Shown: positions 21,852 to 28,556 of the stretch, piece after piece | Layout: each line of letters begins with the position of its first letter | How positions within the stretch are numbered: the first letter of the stretch is position 1 | NCBI GenBank assembly: GCA_964413055.1 | Contig: CAYPRB010000013.1 | Coordinates: forward strand, 1 to 28,556 | Direction: 5' to 3' | DNA length: 28,556 nt | Source: UBA3102 sp964413055 | Lineage (GTDB): Bacteria; Bacillota; Desulfotomaculia; Desulfotomaculales; Pelotomaculaceae | Notes under the pieces: model-generated | What the model saw: only the letters and a program-made list of their open reading frames with translations | What the model was told of the DNA's origin: nothing | Database searches by the model: none | Made by a program: the position numbers and the translations under genes

Positions 21852-23243
21852 TTAAAATTCGGCATTTTTAGGGGTCCGCGGAAAAGCAATAACATCGCGG
21901 ATATTGGTCATCCCGGTCAGGTACATGAGCAACCGCTCAAATCCCAGGCCAAAACCGGCGTGAATGGTACCCCCGTATTTCCGGGTGTCCAGGTACCACC
22001 AGTAATCCTTCTTATTTAACCCCAATTCGCCCATCCTTCTTTCCAGGTATTCCAACCGTTCCTCCCTCTGGCTGCCGCCGATAATTTCACCGACGCCGGG
22101 CACCAAAAGGTCCATCGCGGCCACCGTCCTGCCGTCATCGTTCTGCCGCATATAAAACGCTTTGATTTCCTTCGGGTAACCGGTTACAAAAACCGGCCGG
22201 TGAAAATATCTTTCGGTCAGGTAACGTTCGTGCCCGGTCTGCAGATCAAGCCCCCAGGCTGCGGGATATTCAAATTTTTCGCCCGATTTTTGCAAAATTT
22301 CCACCGCTTCACCATACGTTACATGCGCAAAATCCCTTTTAGCAACATTTTCCAGGCGCGTAAAAAGCGTTTTGTCGATGAACCGGTTAAAGAACTGCAT
22401 TTCTTCGGGCACATGCTCCAACACATAGTTGATGACATATTTGAGCATCGCTTCCGCCAGGCTCATATCTTCCGGCAGACCGGCAAAGGCCATTTCCGGC
22501 TCGATCATCCAAAATTCGGACGCGTGCCGCGGCGTGTGGGAGTTCTCGGCCCGGAATGCCGGGCCGAAAGTATATACTTTACTGAACGCCAGGCAATATG
22601 CTTCCGCTTCCAGCTGGCCGCTTACCGTTAAACCGGTTTCCCGGCCGAAAAAGTCCCCGCTGAAATCAACCGCATTATCTTCATCCCGGGGCGGGTGGTT
22701 AAAATCCAGGGTGGTAACCCGGAACATTTCCCCGGCCCCCTCCGCGTCGTTACCGGTGATTATGGGCGTCTGCACGTAGACAAAGCCCCGCTCCTGAAAA
22801 AACTTGTGGATGGCGTAAGCCGCCGCCGACCTGACCCGGAAAACCGCTGAAAAAGTATTGGTCCTGGGGCGCAGGTGGGCAATCGTACGCAAAAACTCAA
22901 AAGAGTGTCTTTTTTTCTGGAGGGGATAGTCCGCGGCGGAACCCCCTGCTACAGTGATCTTTTCCGCCTTCAACTCAAAAGGTTGTTTAGACCCGGGAGA
23001 TTCCGCGAGTTCCCCGGCAACCCTGACGGCCGTTCCGGTAACCAGACCGGATACTTCCCGGTAATCAGGCAGGTTTGCTTCAAACACCACCTGCAGGCTG
23101 TCAAAAAATGTTCCGTCGTTGAGTTCCATAAACCCTAAGTTTTTGGACGTTCTGACGGTTCTTACCCAGCCGTTGACTTTTATATTCCGATTAAAATATT
23201 TTTCCGGCTGCCGGTACAGCTCTTTTACCGTGACTGTTGCCAC
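21852..23243 (-). CDS. asnS: asparaginyl-tRNA synthetase
   Basis: 463 aa. GTG 23243 has GGGAGGGGG about 12 nt upstream. A class IIb synthetase: the N-terminal OB-fold anticodon domain (IKVNGWVRTVRTSKNLGFMELNDG) is followed by motif 1 (RSAAAYAIHKFFQERGFVYVQTP). Motif 2 is FRAENSHTPRHASEFWMIEPEMAF, and motif 3 is HAGFGLGFERLLMYLTG. The FRAENSHTPRH form and EF-MIE spacing mark AsnRS over AspRS. It charges tRNA-Asn directly. Confidence 0.96.
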   Translation of the reverse strand: MATVTVKELYRQPEKYFNRNIKVNGWVRTVRTSKNLGFMELNDGTFFDSLQVVFEANLPDYREVSGLVTGTAVRVAGELAESPGSKQPFELKAEKITVAGGSAADYPLQKKRHSFEFLRTIAHLRPRTNTFSAVFRVRSAAAYAIHKFFQERGFVYVQTPIITGNDAEGAGEMFRVTTLDFNHPPRDEDNAVDFSGDFFGRETGLTVSGQLEAEAYCLAFSKVYTFGPAFRAENSHTPRHASEFWMIEPEMAFAGLPEDMSLAEAMLKYVINYVLEHVPEEMQFFNRFIDKTLFTRLENVAKRDFAHVTYGEAVEILQKSGEKFEYPAAWGLDLQTGHERYLTERYFHRPVFVTGYPKEIKAFYMRQNDDGRTVAAMDLLVPGVGEIIGGSQREERLEYLERRMGELGLNKKDYWWYLDTRKYGGTIHAGFGLGFERLLMYLTGMTNIRDVIAFPRTPKNAEF

Positions 23244-23394
23244 TTCAAGCCGCCCCCTCCCTTAATAAATTTCACCAAAAACCCTTTTTATCAAACTGAC
23301 AATTATTTATCCGCAACTATTACAAAAGCCCGGTCTCCGGCAGACCAAGAATGGTTTTCCAAATCAGGTGTATTATTGCACCCGCCGGACGGTC

Positions 23395-24636
23395 TTATTC
23401 CGGCGGCAAATCTGCGGCCCTATCTTTTTGCGCCCGCTTAAAACCAAGCCTTTCCAAAAACCTGCTCCGGAATGACTGTTGCTGCAAGCGCAGGTTGCCG
23501 GCCTCGCCCACGATAAAACACGTGTACTTGTTACTGCTGAGCAAGTAACTGATCAGGCAGGAAACGGCCACGGCAACCAACGAATCAATAAACACCCAAA
23601 AATAACCGGGGAACACCGGCAACACCTTCATTAAAAAAGGATGCTGCAGGCGCAACACCGCCGGATGCATCAAGTAAATTCCCAGCGAGTTGGCCGACAG
23701 TATTTTAACCGGGCCCTGCAGGATTTCCCGTTGCTCCATGACTAAAGACAAGCGGAACATCACCGCAATTACAGCAATGGCATACAGGTAAATCGTAGGT
23801 TTAAAGACACTGATTGTTAAACCCCAGGCTTGCCCCAGGTGGCGGTAAAAATAGAAGTATTCGCCAACAACCAATCCGGTACAGATAAACAACCCGCACC
23901 AAATTAAGCGCCGGTGCTCAGCCAGCCATTGGCGGCAATCTTCAAGGTAGACCCCGGCCAATCCCCCCAGTAAATAAAACGGCAAATAAGAAACCAGCAG
24001 GCGGTCTTTATACTGCATTACCCAACCGGTAAAACCCGCCCAGGGAGTACCGGCAGCCAGCGCGTTCACCCCGGCCCCCCGGGTTTCCAGAATAAAATAG
24101 CACACCGCACAAAGCAACAGCCCGCCGGCCAGAATACCCGCCACCCAAAGACGCGGGCGGCGTGGTTTAAAAATTAACATAATTAGCGGCAGGAAAAAGT
24201 AGAACTGGATCGCGACCAAGATATAATAAAGATGGTAACAGGCATTGCCATTCAAAAAATATTGCCACCATGCGGCGGCAAAACCTGCCGGTTGGGACCA
24301 GTTGATGTAAGCCCAGTTGTAAAGCAAGATATAAAATGCCGTCCAGATACCGTAGGGCAGCACCAGGAAGCGCAGGCGCCGTTTATAAAAACGCCACGTA
24401 TTGAGTTCCCGTTCATAATAATTATAAAAAAGCACCAGCCCGGTAACAAACATAAAAACAAATCTGCCGTAGCGCAACAAATTTACCGACAGCCGCTCAA
24501 AAGCATCGTTCCCCGGTACCGATAAGAAGAAACCCAGAGAATGAATCGCCACTATGGAAATTACACCGAAAACGCGCAGATAATCTGCTTCCCCCACATG
24601 AGTTTTGCTCAAATCGATCATACTCCCTGCTGTCAC
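23395..24636 (-). CDS. membrane-bound acyltransferase family 3 (OafA/WecH-type)
   Basis: 413 aa from GTG 24636, which has AAAGGAG 11 nt upstream. An ATG at 24621 (MIDLSKTHVGEADYLRVFGV) and a TTG at 24717 are alternatives. About ten membrane segments run through the protein. The family's first helix with the catalytic-type His is seen in DYLRVFGVISIVAIHSLGFF. Later blocks include FVTGLVLFYNYYERE with an Arg-rich loop (YKRRLRFLVLPYGIWTAFYIL) and NSLGIYLMHPAVLRL near the C-terminus. These enzymes O-acylate cell-surface sugars or peptidoglycan. No sugar-biosynthesis genes are adjacent, so the substrate is unknown. Confidence 0.85.
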   Translation of the reverse strand: MTAGSMIDLSKTHVGEADYLRVFGVISIVAIHSLGFFLSVPGNDAFERLSVNLLRYGRFVFMFVTGLVLFYNYYERELNTWRFYKRRLRFLVLPYGIWTAFYILLYNWAYINWSQPAGFAAAWWQYFLNGNACYHLYYILVAIQFYFFLPLIMLIFKPRRPRLWVAGILAGGLLLCAVCYFILETRGAGVNALAAGTPWAGFTGWVMQYKDRLLVSYLPFYLLGGLAGVYLEDCRQWLAEHRRLIWCGLFICTGLVVGEYFYFYRHLGQAWGLTISVFKPTIYLYAIAVIAVMFRLSLVMEQREILQGPVKILSANSLGIYLMHPAVLRLQHPFLMKVLPVFPGYFWVFIDSLVAVAVSCLISYLLSSNKYTCFIVGEAGNLRLQQQSFRSRFLERLGFKRAQKDRAADLPPE

Positions 24637-24748
24637 TTTTCTGGCAGCTCCTTTCCTGGAAAACGGAAAGAGCATTCTGTTTTTTTCGACAGCCGGGAAG
24701 CAATCCCTGCCAGTCAACCAACTTCTTAACTAACGACTATTACCTTCC

Positions 24749-24780
24749 AAAAAAAACCGGGTTGCGGAAGCTCCCGGTTT
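24749..24780 (-). terminator. intrinsic terminator after hsp20
   Basis: Minus-strand AAACCGGG/CCCGGTTT (24780-24773 with 24761-24754), 11-nt loop, followed by a T-run. It overlaps the last base pairs of the hsp20 stop codon and separates it from the acyltransferase. Confidence 0.88.
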
Positions 24781-25111
24781 AATTGATATCAATTCTTTTT
24801 CCGCTTATTTTGGACGGCGCTGCTTTGGGCATTTTTATTGATAATATCCCGTCCTTATATTCCGCCCGCGCCTCATCCGACTTAACCTCGACCGGCAGCG
24901 GCACGGTCCTGGAAAAACTTCCGTAATAACGCTCCGTCCGGTAAATATTTTCATCCTTAAATTCGTTACCGCGTTTAATTTGCCCTGCAATCCGGATCAG
25001 TTTATCGTCGAGGTAGACGTTTAAATCTTCTTTTGCCACCCCGGGGATCTCCGCCTTCACGACCACCTCAGCATCAGTTTGAAAAAGGTCCACCCTGGGC
25101 GCGTTATACAT
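24779..25111 (-). CDS. small heat-shock protein Hsp20 (alpha-crystallin domain only)
   Basis: 110 aa. It is an ATP-independent holdase. Nearly the whole protein is the alpha-crystallin domain: PRVDLFQTDAEVVVKAEIPGV, DLNVYLDDKLIRIAGQ, RTERYYGSFSRTVPLP, and the closing EYKDGILSIKMPKA. The usual 30-50 residue N-terminal arm is absent, and the C-terminal tail is short, with only a weak I-x-I-like motif (RIDIN). No upstream in-frame start codon exists, so the truncation looks real unless the sequence is wrong. There is no clear ribosome site before ATG 25111; a 30-nt hairpin ends 11 nt upstream. Confidence 0.9.
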   Translation of the reverse strand: MYNAPRVDLFQTDAEVVVKAEIPGVAKEDLNVYLDDKLIRIAGQIKRGNEFKDENIYRTERYYGSFSRTVPLPVEVKSDEARAEYKDGILSIKMPKAAPSKISGKRIDIN

Positions 25112-25122
25112 GCCGATGACTA

Positions 25123-25152
25123 AACAACCTGTTCGCTTTTGCGACGGTTGTT
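25123..25152 (-). promoter_or_regulatory. hairpin immediately upstream of hsp20
   Basis: On the minus strand AACAACC (25152-25146) pairs with GGTTGTT (25129-25123). An inner TCGC/GCGA stem carries an AAAA loop. The only AGG-type sequence near the hsp20 start lies in the 3' arm. It could be a thermosensing leader or simply a transcriptional inverted repeat; it is not a CIRCE element. Confidence 0.4.
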
Positions 25153-25225
25153 TTATTTTAGCTCATTTTCTAAAAAAAAATCCCTAAATCGAACAGTAAG
25201 TTATGCAGTTATATGTATTATTTCT

Positions 25226-25242
25226 TACAGGTAAAACCTGTA
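25226..25242. promoter_or_regulatory. candidate upstream activator site of the alcohol dehydrogenase
   Basis: TACAGGTAAAACCTGTA is a perfect 7-3-7 inverted repeat, 85 bp before the -24 GG of the sigma-54 promoter, the usual distance for an enhancer-binding activator. AT-rich DNA, probably bent, fills 25262-25320 between them. Confidence 0.5.
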
Positions 25243-25326
25243 GCCAGAAATGTTAGAACTATTGAGAGTAAGTTTAAAATTCTTTTTTTTCAGTATATTT
25301 TTATTTTTTTCTCTTTTATAGTGTTT

Positions 25327-25342
25327 TGGCATGAAAGTTGCA
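25327..25342 (+). promoter_or_regulatory. sigma-54 (-24/-12) promoter of the alcohol dehydrogenase
   Basis: TGGCAT-GAAAG-TTGCA fits the sigma-54 consensus TGGCAC-N5-TTGCA with one change. GG (25328-25329) and GC (25340-25341) are exactly 10 nt apart. Predicted start of transcription is near 25353, giving a leader of about 110 nt. The palindrome CCTGCGCAGG at 25358-25367 would lie just downstream of the start site. Confidence 0.75.
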
Positions 25343-25464
25343 TCTCTTTATAGGTAACCTGCGCAGGGAATTTTAAACAAAAAAGATGGTCGAAGTTAAC
25401 ATTAGGTAAAGTTTTCTCATGAGGCGTATTTAAAGCGCAACTAAAAAAATGTGAGGTGGATGTA

Positions 25465-26628
25465 ATGGCATTGGGAGAACAGGTATACGGTTTCTTTATT
25501 CCTACGGTCACATTGATGGGTGTCGGCTCCTCAAACCAACTTGGAGAACAGGTAAAGGTTTTAGGTGGCACCAGGGCGCTCATAGTTACTGACAAAGGTT
25601 TAGCTTCGCTGGGTGTGGCAGACCAAATCAAAGTTAGTGTGGAAGAAGCCGGTGTAAAGGCATTTGTTTTTGACGGAGCAGAACCGAACCCTACAGATGT
25701 AAACGTCCATGACGGTTTAAAGGTTTTCAATGACAATAAATGCGATATGATTATTTCTCTGGGCGGCGGCAGCTCACATGACTGCGCCAAGGGTGTAGGC
25801 ATAGTAGCTACCAACGGCGGCCACATTCGCGATTATGAGGGCGTAGACAAATCCAGCAAACCCATGCCTCCGTTCATTGCAATTAATACTACTGCCGGAA
25901 CTGCCAGTGAAATGACGCGCTTTTGTATTATTACAAATACAAGCAACCACGTGAAGATGGCTATCGTTGACTGGCGTGTAACACCCAATGTAGCTATCGA
26001 CGACCCGGTTTTAATGACCGGGATGCCGCCAGCATTGACTGCTGCTACCGGTATGGACGCCTTGACCCATGCCATAGAGGCTTATGTTTCCACCATTGCT
26101 ACACCTGTTACCGATGCTTGTGCCCTTATGGCAATTAAGTTAATTTCTGAAAACTTACGCGGCGCTGTGGCAAACGGTCAGAACCTGGAAGTTCGGGATA
26201 AAATGGCCTATGCTCAATATCTGGCTGGTATGGCCTTTAACAACGCCAGTTTGGGTTACGTTCACGGCATGGCTCACCAGCTGGGCGGCTTTTATAACCT
26301 GCCGCACGGCGTATGCAACGCGATCCTGCTCCCGGTAGTCGAAGAATTTAACATGCTCGCAAACTTGAAACGGTTTGTAGATATTGCGGTTGCAATGGGA
26401 GAAAATGTGGAAGGTCTTTCCGACCGTGAAGCTGCAGATAAAGCTATTGCCGCTATTAAAAAGCTTTCGGTAGATGTCGGTATACCTACCGGGCTTAAAG
26501 GGTTAGGAGTAAAAGAAAAAGACATGGAAACAATGGCCCAAAACGCCATGAAAGACGCCTGCAGCGCGACCAACCCGCGCACGGCAACCCTGGAAGAAGT
26601 TATCAATATGTTCAAGGCTGCCATGTAA
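25465..26628 (+). CDS. iron-containing alcohol dehydrogenase
   Basis: 387 aa from ATG 25465 with GAGGTGG 5 nt upstream. It is a group III Fe-dependent NAD(P)-alcohol dehydrogenase, interconverting primary alcohols and aldehydes. Nucleotide-binding GGGSSHDCAKGVG, TTAGTASEMTRF, and the metal-ligand set are visible. The ligand Asp is in VAIDDPVLM, the first His in GMDALTHAIEAYVS, and the other two in GYVHGMAHQLGGFYNLPHG. Codon use is more even and A/T-richer than the GC-rich neighbours, which fits high expression. Sigma-54 promoter and palindromic site upstream, strong terminator downstream, so it is a single-gene unit. In syntrophic or sulfate-reducing Peptococcaceae such enzymes serve ethanol metabolism; that role is inference. 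Confidence 0.95.
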   Translation: MALGEQVYGFFIPTVTLMGVGSSNQLGEQVKVLGGTRALIVTDKGLASLGVADQIKVSVEEAGVKAFVFDGAEPNPTDVNVHDGLKVFNDNKCDMIISLGGGSSHDCAKGVGIVATNGGHIRDYEGVDKSSKPMPPFIAINTTAGTASEMTRFCIITNTSNHVKMAIVDWRVTPNVAIDDPVLMTGMPPALTAATGMDALTHAIEAYVSTIATPVTDACALMAIKLISENLRGAVANGQNLEVRDKMAYAQYLAGMAFNNASLGYVHGMAHQLGGFYNLPHGVCNAILLPVVEEFNMLANLKRFVDIAVAMGENVEGLSDREAADKAIAAIKKLSVDVGIPTGLKGLGVKEKDMETMAQNAMKDACSATNPRTATLEEVINMFKAAM

Positions 26629-26671
26629 TGAAACGGCTTTAAAGTGTCACTCAAATAACCAGATTTAAATT

Positions 26672-26730
26672 ACCGCTGGGAGCCCCTGTTTCTTGAAGTC
26701 AAAATGCATGGGGCGAACAGCGGTTTTTTT
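26672..26730 (+). terminator. intrinsic terminator after the alcohol dehydrogenase
   Basis: ACCGCTG + GCCCC pairs with GGGGC + CAGCGGT (26672-26724) over a long loop, with 3-nt internal loops, and is followed by seven T. Confidence 0.85.
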
Positions 26731-26909
26731 CGTTCCGGTATCATTATTATTAAGCACCCTTATTAATATTCTCTACCGGGCACGATACGGAATAATAATG
26801 GTCACTCTTTTCCCGCAGCGCTTTTTAGGTTAAAATATAACCAACAGTCAGTTTCCGGCATAATTATCATGGCATCCGGACGGGCAGAAATTTTTTGGGA
26901 GGTAGCATC

Positions 26910-27104
26910 TTGGCCTTAGCTTCAAACATTCTGGTTTTTATCATTTTGGGGATCGGCCTGTTGTTCCTGGGTACCTGGCTTTTGCAATGGCTATGGAACA
27001 TTACCATGCCACAAGTGTTCAATCTTAAAACCGTCACCTTTTGGCAGGCTTTCAGACTTTTACTGATCGCCGGCATACTTTTCGGCGGTCCCAATATTGG
27101 CTGA
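26910..27104 (+). CDS. small membrane protein
   Basis: 64 aa from TTG 26910, with GGGAGG 7 nt upstream; the earlier TTG at 26895 overlaps that ribosome site. The N-terminal half is one long hydrophobic helix (NILVFIILGIGLLFLGTWLL). The second half reads LWNITMPQVFNLKTVTFWQ, then AFRLLLIAGILFGG, a second weak membrane segment. The LWN-MP-FxL-xTxxQA-xLLL-xLFG pattern recurs in small uncharacterised membrane proteins of many bacteria. Function unknown. Confidence 0.6.
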   Translation: MALASNILVFIILGIGLLFLGTWLLQWLWNITMPQVFNLKTVTFWQAFRLLLIAGILFGGPNIG

Positions 27105-27196
27105 CCACTCTTTGGTTTACTTTTCAAACATTTAGATTGCTCTCCATAGCACATGCCATACCACAGAAATCTGCTTTGCCTTTTTCATTTGCTGCT

Positions 27197-28294
27197 TCAA
27201 TCAGCCCATTCAAATACGACCGGAAGATCGGGAATATTATGCTTTGCCGCCTGGTCCCGGAAACGGGCGTATATCTCATCCAGGACATCTTTATCTACTT
27301 CCCAGTCCCGGCAAAAACTAAAATGCAGGTATCCTTCCTTACTGGTACCCCACCCACGTACGGGGCCTTCCGGAGCTTGTAAACCACCCAGTTCATCCCA
27401 CAAATCATCCCAAACTTTTTTTTCCCCAAAAACACTGATTAATTTCTCATACCATTCCCTTTCCTGGATATAACTGGCGCGGCTAACAAAAGCACCCCTG
27501 GCTTCAATTATTTCCCTTTCCTCTTCCCCGGCACCTTTGGGATAATCCGCTTTGCGCTCGATTTCCAGGGGATAATGCCGCAAATACGAACCGACTTCCT
27601 CCGGCAGCAATTCTATATTGCTAAAACGAAGTTTGTTATCCGGATCTGCGCGAGATACTTCCAACATGACCATCTGACCATCTCCAAACTCTAAAAGGGC
27701 TGGCCGGGAAAATCTCAGTAAACGTTGCTCCTGGAGAGGATCCAGGTAAGGCTTTAAGTCTTGAAAGCTTTTCGGGGTAAAAGTCTTGCGGTAATCTTCA
27801 AGAAGCAGAGCCAGTATTTCTTCATGACGGGTGATATTACTCAGCTCGGAGTAGAGATGGTAGGCAGTAGAAGGTTCAGTATTTTTATTTTCGTAACCCT
27901 TTACTCCAAGTGCGGTTATTAAGACTAATACCAGCACCCCTTTTTCCCACAAGCTTAAATCCAAAAATTCCCACAGGGTAAAGATCGTTAGTGCCATAAA
28001 AAACCAGGCAAAAATACTGTAATCGAGTGTAACCCCTGTCAGCTCCTTTACGGCTACGGAAAAAATCATTAGTTTTATAAAAGAAATGCAAATAAAAACA
28101 AGGCGTTGTTTAAGAGAATTTTTGTCTGTCAGGTAGTAATGGCAGATAAGAAAAAACGAGGCTACAATTAGTGCAGATAATACCCCAATAACAACAAGCT
28201 CCTGCATCCCGGCTCCGGCACCGGAAAAAATGCCCATCAGGAATAAAAAACATAAAATTACTATCAGCAAACCACTATTTTTTCTTTTCGACAT
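27197..28294 (-). CDS. uncharacterised membrane protein
   Basis: 365 aa, not recognised. ATG 28294 has ACGGGGG about 5 nt upstream. The N-terminal 130 residues contain about five hydrophobic segments: SGLLIVILCFLFLMGIF, ELVVIGVLSALIVASFFLI, LVFICISFIKLMIFSVAV, SIFAWFFMALTIFTLWEFL, and GVLVLVLITALGV. Residues about 135-365 are hydrophilic and charged, rich in Glu, Arg and aromatic residues (EEILALLLEDYRKTF, EEVGSYLRHYPLEIERKADYPK, EREWYEKLISVFGEKKVWDDLWDELGG). The tail is probably cytoplasmic. No catalytic motif, nucleotide-binding loop or repeat is visible. It lies alone between convergent small-protein DNA and a tRNA. Confidence 0.75.
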   Translation of the reverse strand: MSKRKNSGLLIVILCFLFLMGIFSGAGAGMQELVVIGVLSALIVASFFLICHYYLTDKNSLKQRLVFICISFIKLMIFSVAVKELTGVTLDYSIFAWFFMALTIFTLWEFLDLSLWEKGVLVLVLITALGVKGYENKNTEPSTAYHLYSELSNITRHEEILALLLEDYRKTFTPKSFQDLKPYLDPLQEQRLLRFSRPALLEFGDGQMVMLEVSRADPDNKLRFSNIELLPEEVGSYLRHYPLEIERKADYPKGAGEEEREIIEARGAFVSRASYIQEREWYEKLISVFGEKKVWDDLWDELGGLQAPEGPVRGWGTSKEGYLHFSFCRDWEVDKDVLDEIYARFRDQAAKHNIPDLPVVFEWAD

Positions 28295-28442
28295 ATAACC
28301 CCCGTAAAAAATTTACCTTTGGCATTCTTTCGTTTTGATATCTATTACCAAACAATCCATGCGTTTCTTCCTTAACACAGATCAATCTAAAAGTCAATGC
28401 TATAGTAGCGCCTATGTAGTGAATTTCGATAAGGAACTCTAT

Positions 28443-28484
28443 AAAACACAAACGCGCGGGCCATGAAATCCATAGTTCGCGCGT
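28443..28484 (-). terminator. intrinsic terminator after tRNA-Ser(CGA)
   Basis: Minus-strand ACGCGCG/CGCGCGT (28484-28478 with 28458-28452), with an inner CTATG/CATGG stem, is followed by TTTGTGTTTT. It lies 10 nt after the tRNA CCA. The rest of 28295-28442 shows no feature. Confidence 0.85.
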
Positions 28485-28493
28485 AATATTTTC

Positions 28494-28556
28494 TGGCGGA
28501 GAGAGTGGGATTCGAACCCACGAGACCGCTGCTAACGGTCTACGCGATTTCGAGTC
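28494..28556 (-). tRNA. tRNA-Ser (anticodon CGA), 5' part outside window
   Basis: The 3' two-thirds are present: anticodon loop CTCGAAA, long serine-type variable arm, T-loop GGTTCGAATCC, acceptor TCTCTCC, G, encoded CCA (28496-28494). The T-arm and acceptor are identical to those of tRNA-Ser(GGA) at 8629-8718. Reads UCG. Confidence 0.92.

Noticed and set aside
23244..23394. Terminator after the acyltransferase and T-box before asnS
   Set aside because: CCGG-AGA-CCGG followed by GGCTTTTG is only a 4-bp stem, and no T-box sequence is present.
25290..25826. Minus-strand ORF of 178 aa over the alcohol dehydrogenase upstream region
   Set aside because: Antisense shadow; it overlaps the sigma-54 promoter and the first third of a clear Fe-ADH, and has no ribosome site or family features.
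1..28556. CRISPR array, insertion sequence, prophage or toxin-antitoxin module
   Set aside because: No regularly spaced direct repeats, transposase or integrase motifs, or paired small toxin/antitoxin frames were seen; the only tandem repeat is inside dnaX.

Overview
The window is about 28.6 kb of a Gram-positive, endospore-forming Firmicute, most likely a Peptococcaceae or Desulfotomaculum/Pelotomaculum-type anaerobe. The signs are a dnaX-ybaB-recR-bofA block beside a long Bacillus-type SRP RNA and a tRNA-Ser, a FtsK/SpoIIIE translocase, an SLH-anchored surface protein, strong GGAGG ribosome sites with frequent GTG/TTG starts, a sigma-54 promoter before an Fe-alcohol dehydrogenase, and both GlnRS and AsnRS. 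The genus is inference. One run of 100 N inside dnaX shows this is a scaffolded draft assembly.

Layout. 1-1256 (-) is a partial secreted protein with three SLH domains. Its leader carries what I read as a class II cyclic-di-GMP riboswitch followed by an intrinsic terminator and a possible 26-codon leader ORF. 1956-2696 (+) is a membrane-anchored NERD protein. 2700-4909 (-) is ruvC-ruvA-ruvB with its own promoter. 5021-8172 (-) is dnaX-ybaB-recR-bofA ending in a terminator, preceded by SRP RNA (8296-8564) and tRNA-Ser(GGA) (8629-8718). 8951-9436 (-) is an SLOG/TIGR00725-type protein, divergent from ftsK/spoIIIE (9582-11843, +).

11965-14993 (+) is a zinc-uptake operon zur-znuA-znuC-znuB. It converges on 15002-17439 (-), a ferrous-iron operon feoA-feoB in which FeoB is split into a GTPase gene and a permease gene; a DtxR-family regulator (17650-18099, -) lies just upstream. 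Related inverted repeats sit before feoA and before the regulator. 18211-21299 (-) holds proA and glnS; 21432-23243 (-) holds a two-LysM protein and asnS; 23395-24636 (-) is a membrane acyltransferase; 24779-25111 (-) is a very short Hsp20. 25465-26628 (+) is the Fe-ADH with a sigma-54 promoter and a palindromic upstream site. The right end holds a 64-aa membrane protein, an unrecognised 365-aa membrane protein and a tRNA-Ser(CGA) cut by the window edge.

Most of the window is conserved housekeeping DNA. The parts worth attention are regulatory: the c-di-GMP-II switch on the surface protein, the sigma-54 control region of the alcohol dehydrogenase, the zur gene that lacks a normal start codon, the split FeoB with candidate metalloregulator operators, and hairpins that appear to cover the ribosome sites of dtxR and hsp20. 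I see no CRISPR array, insertion sequence, prophage or obvious defence island.
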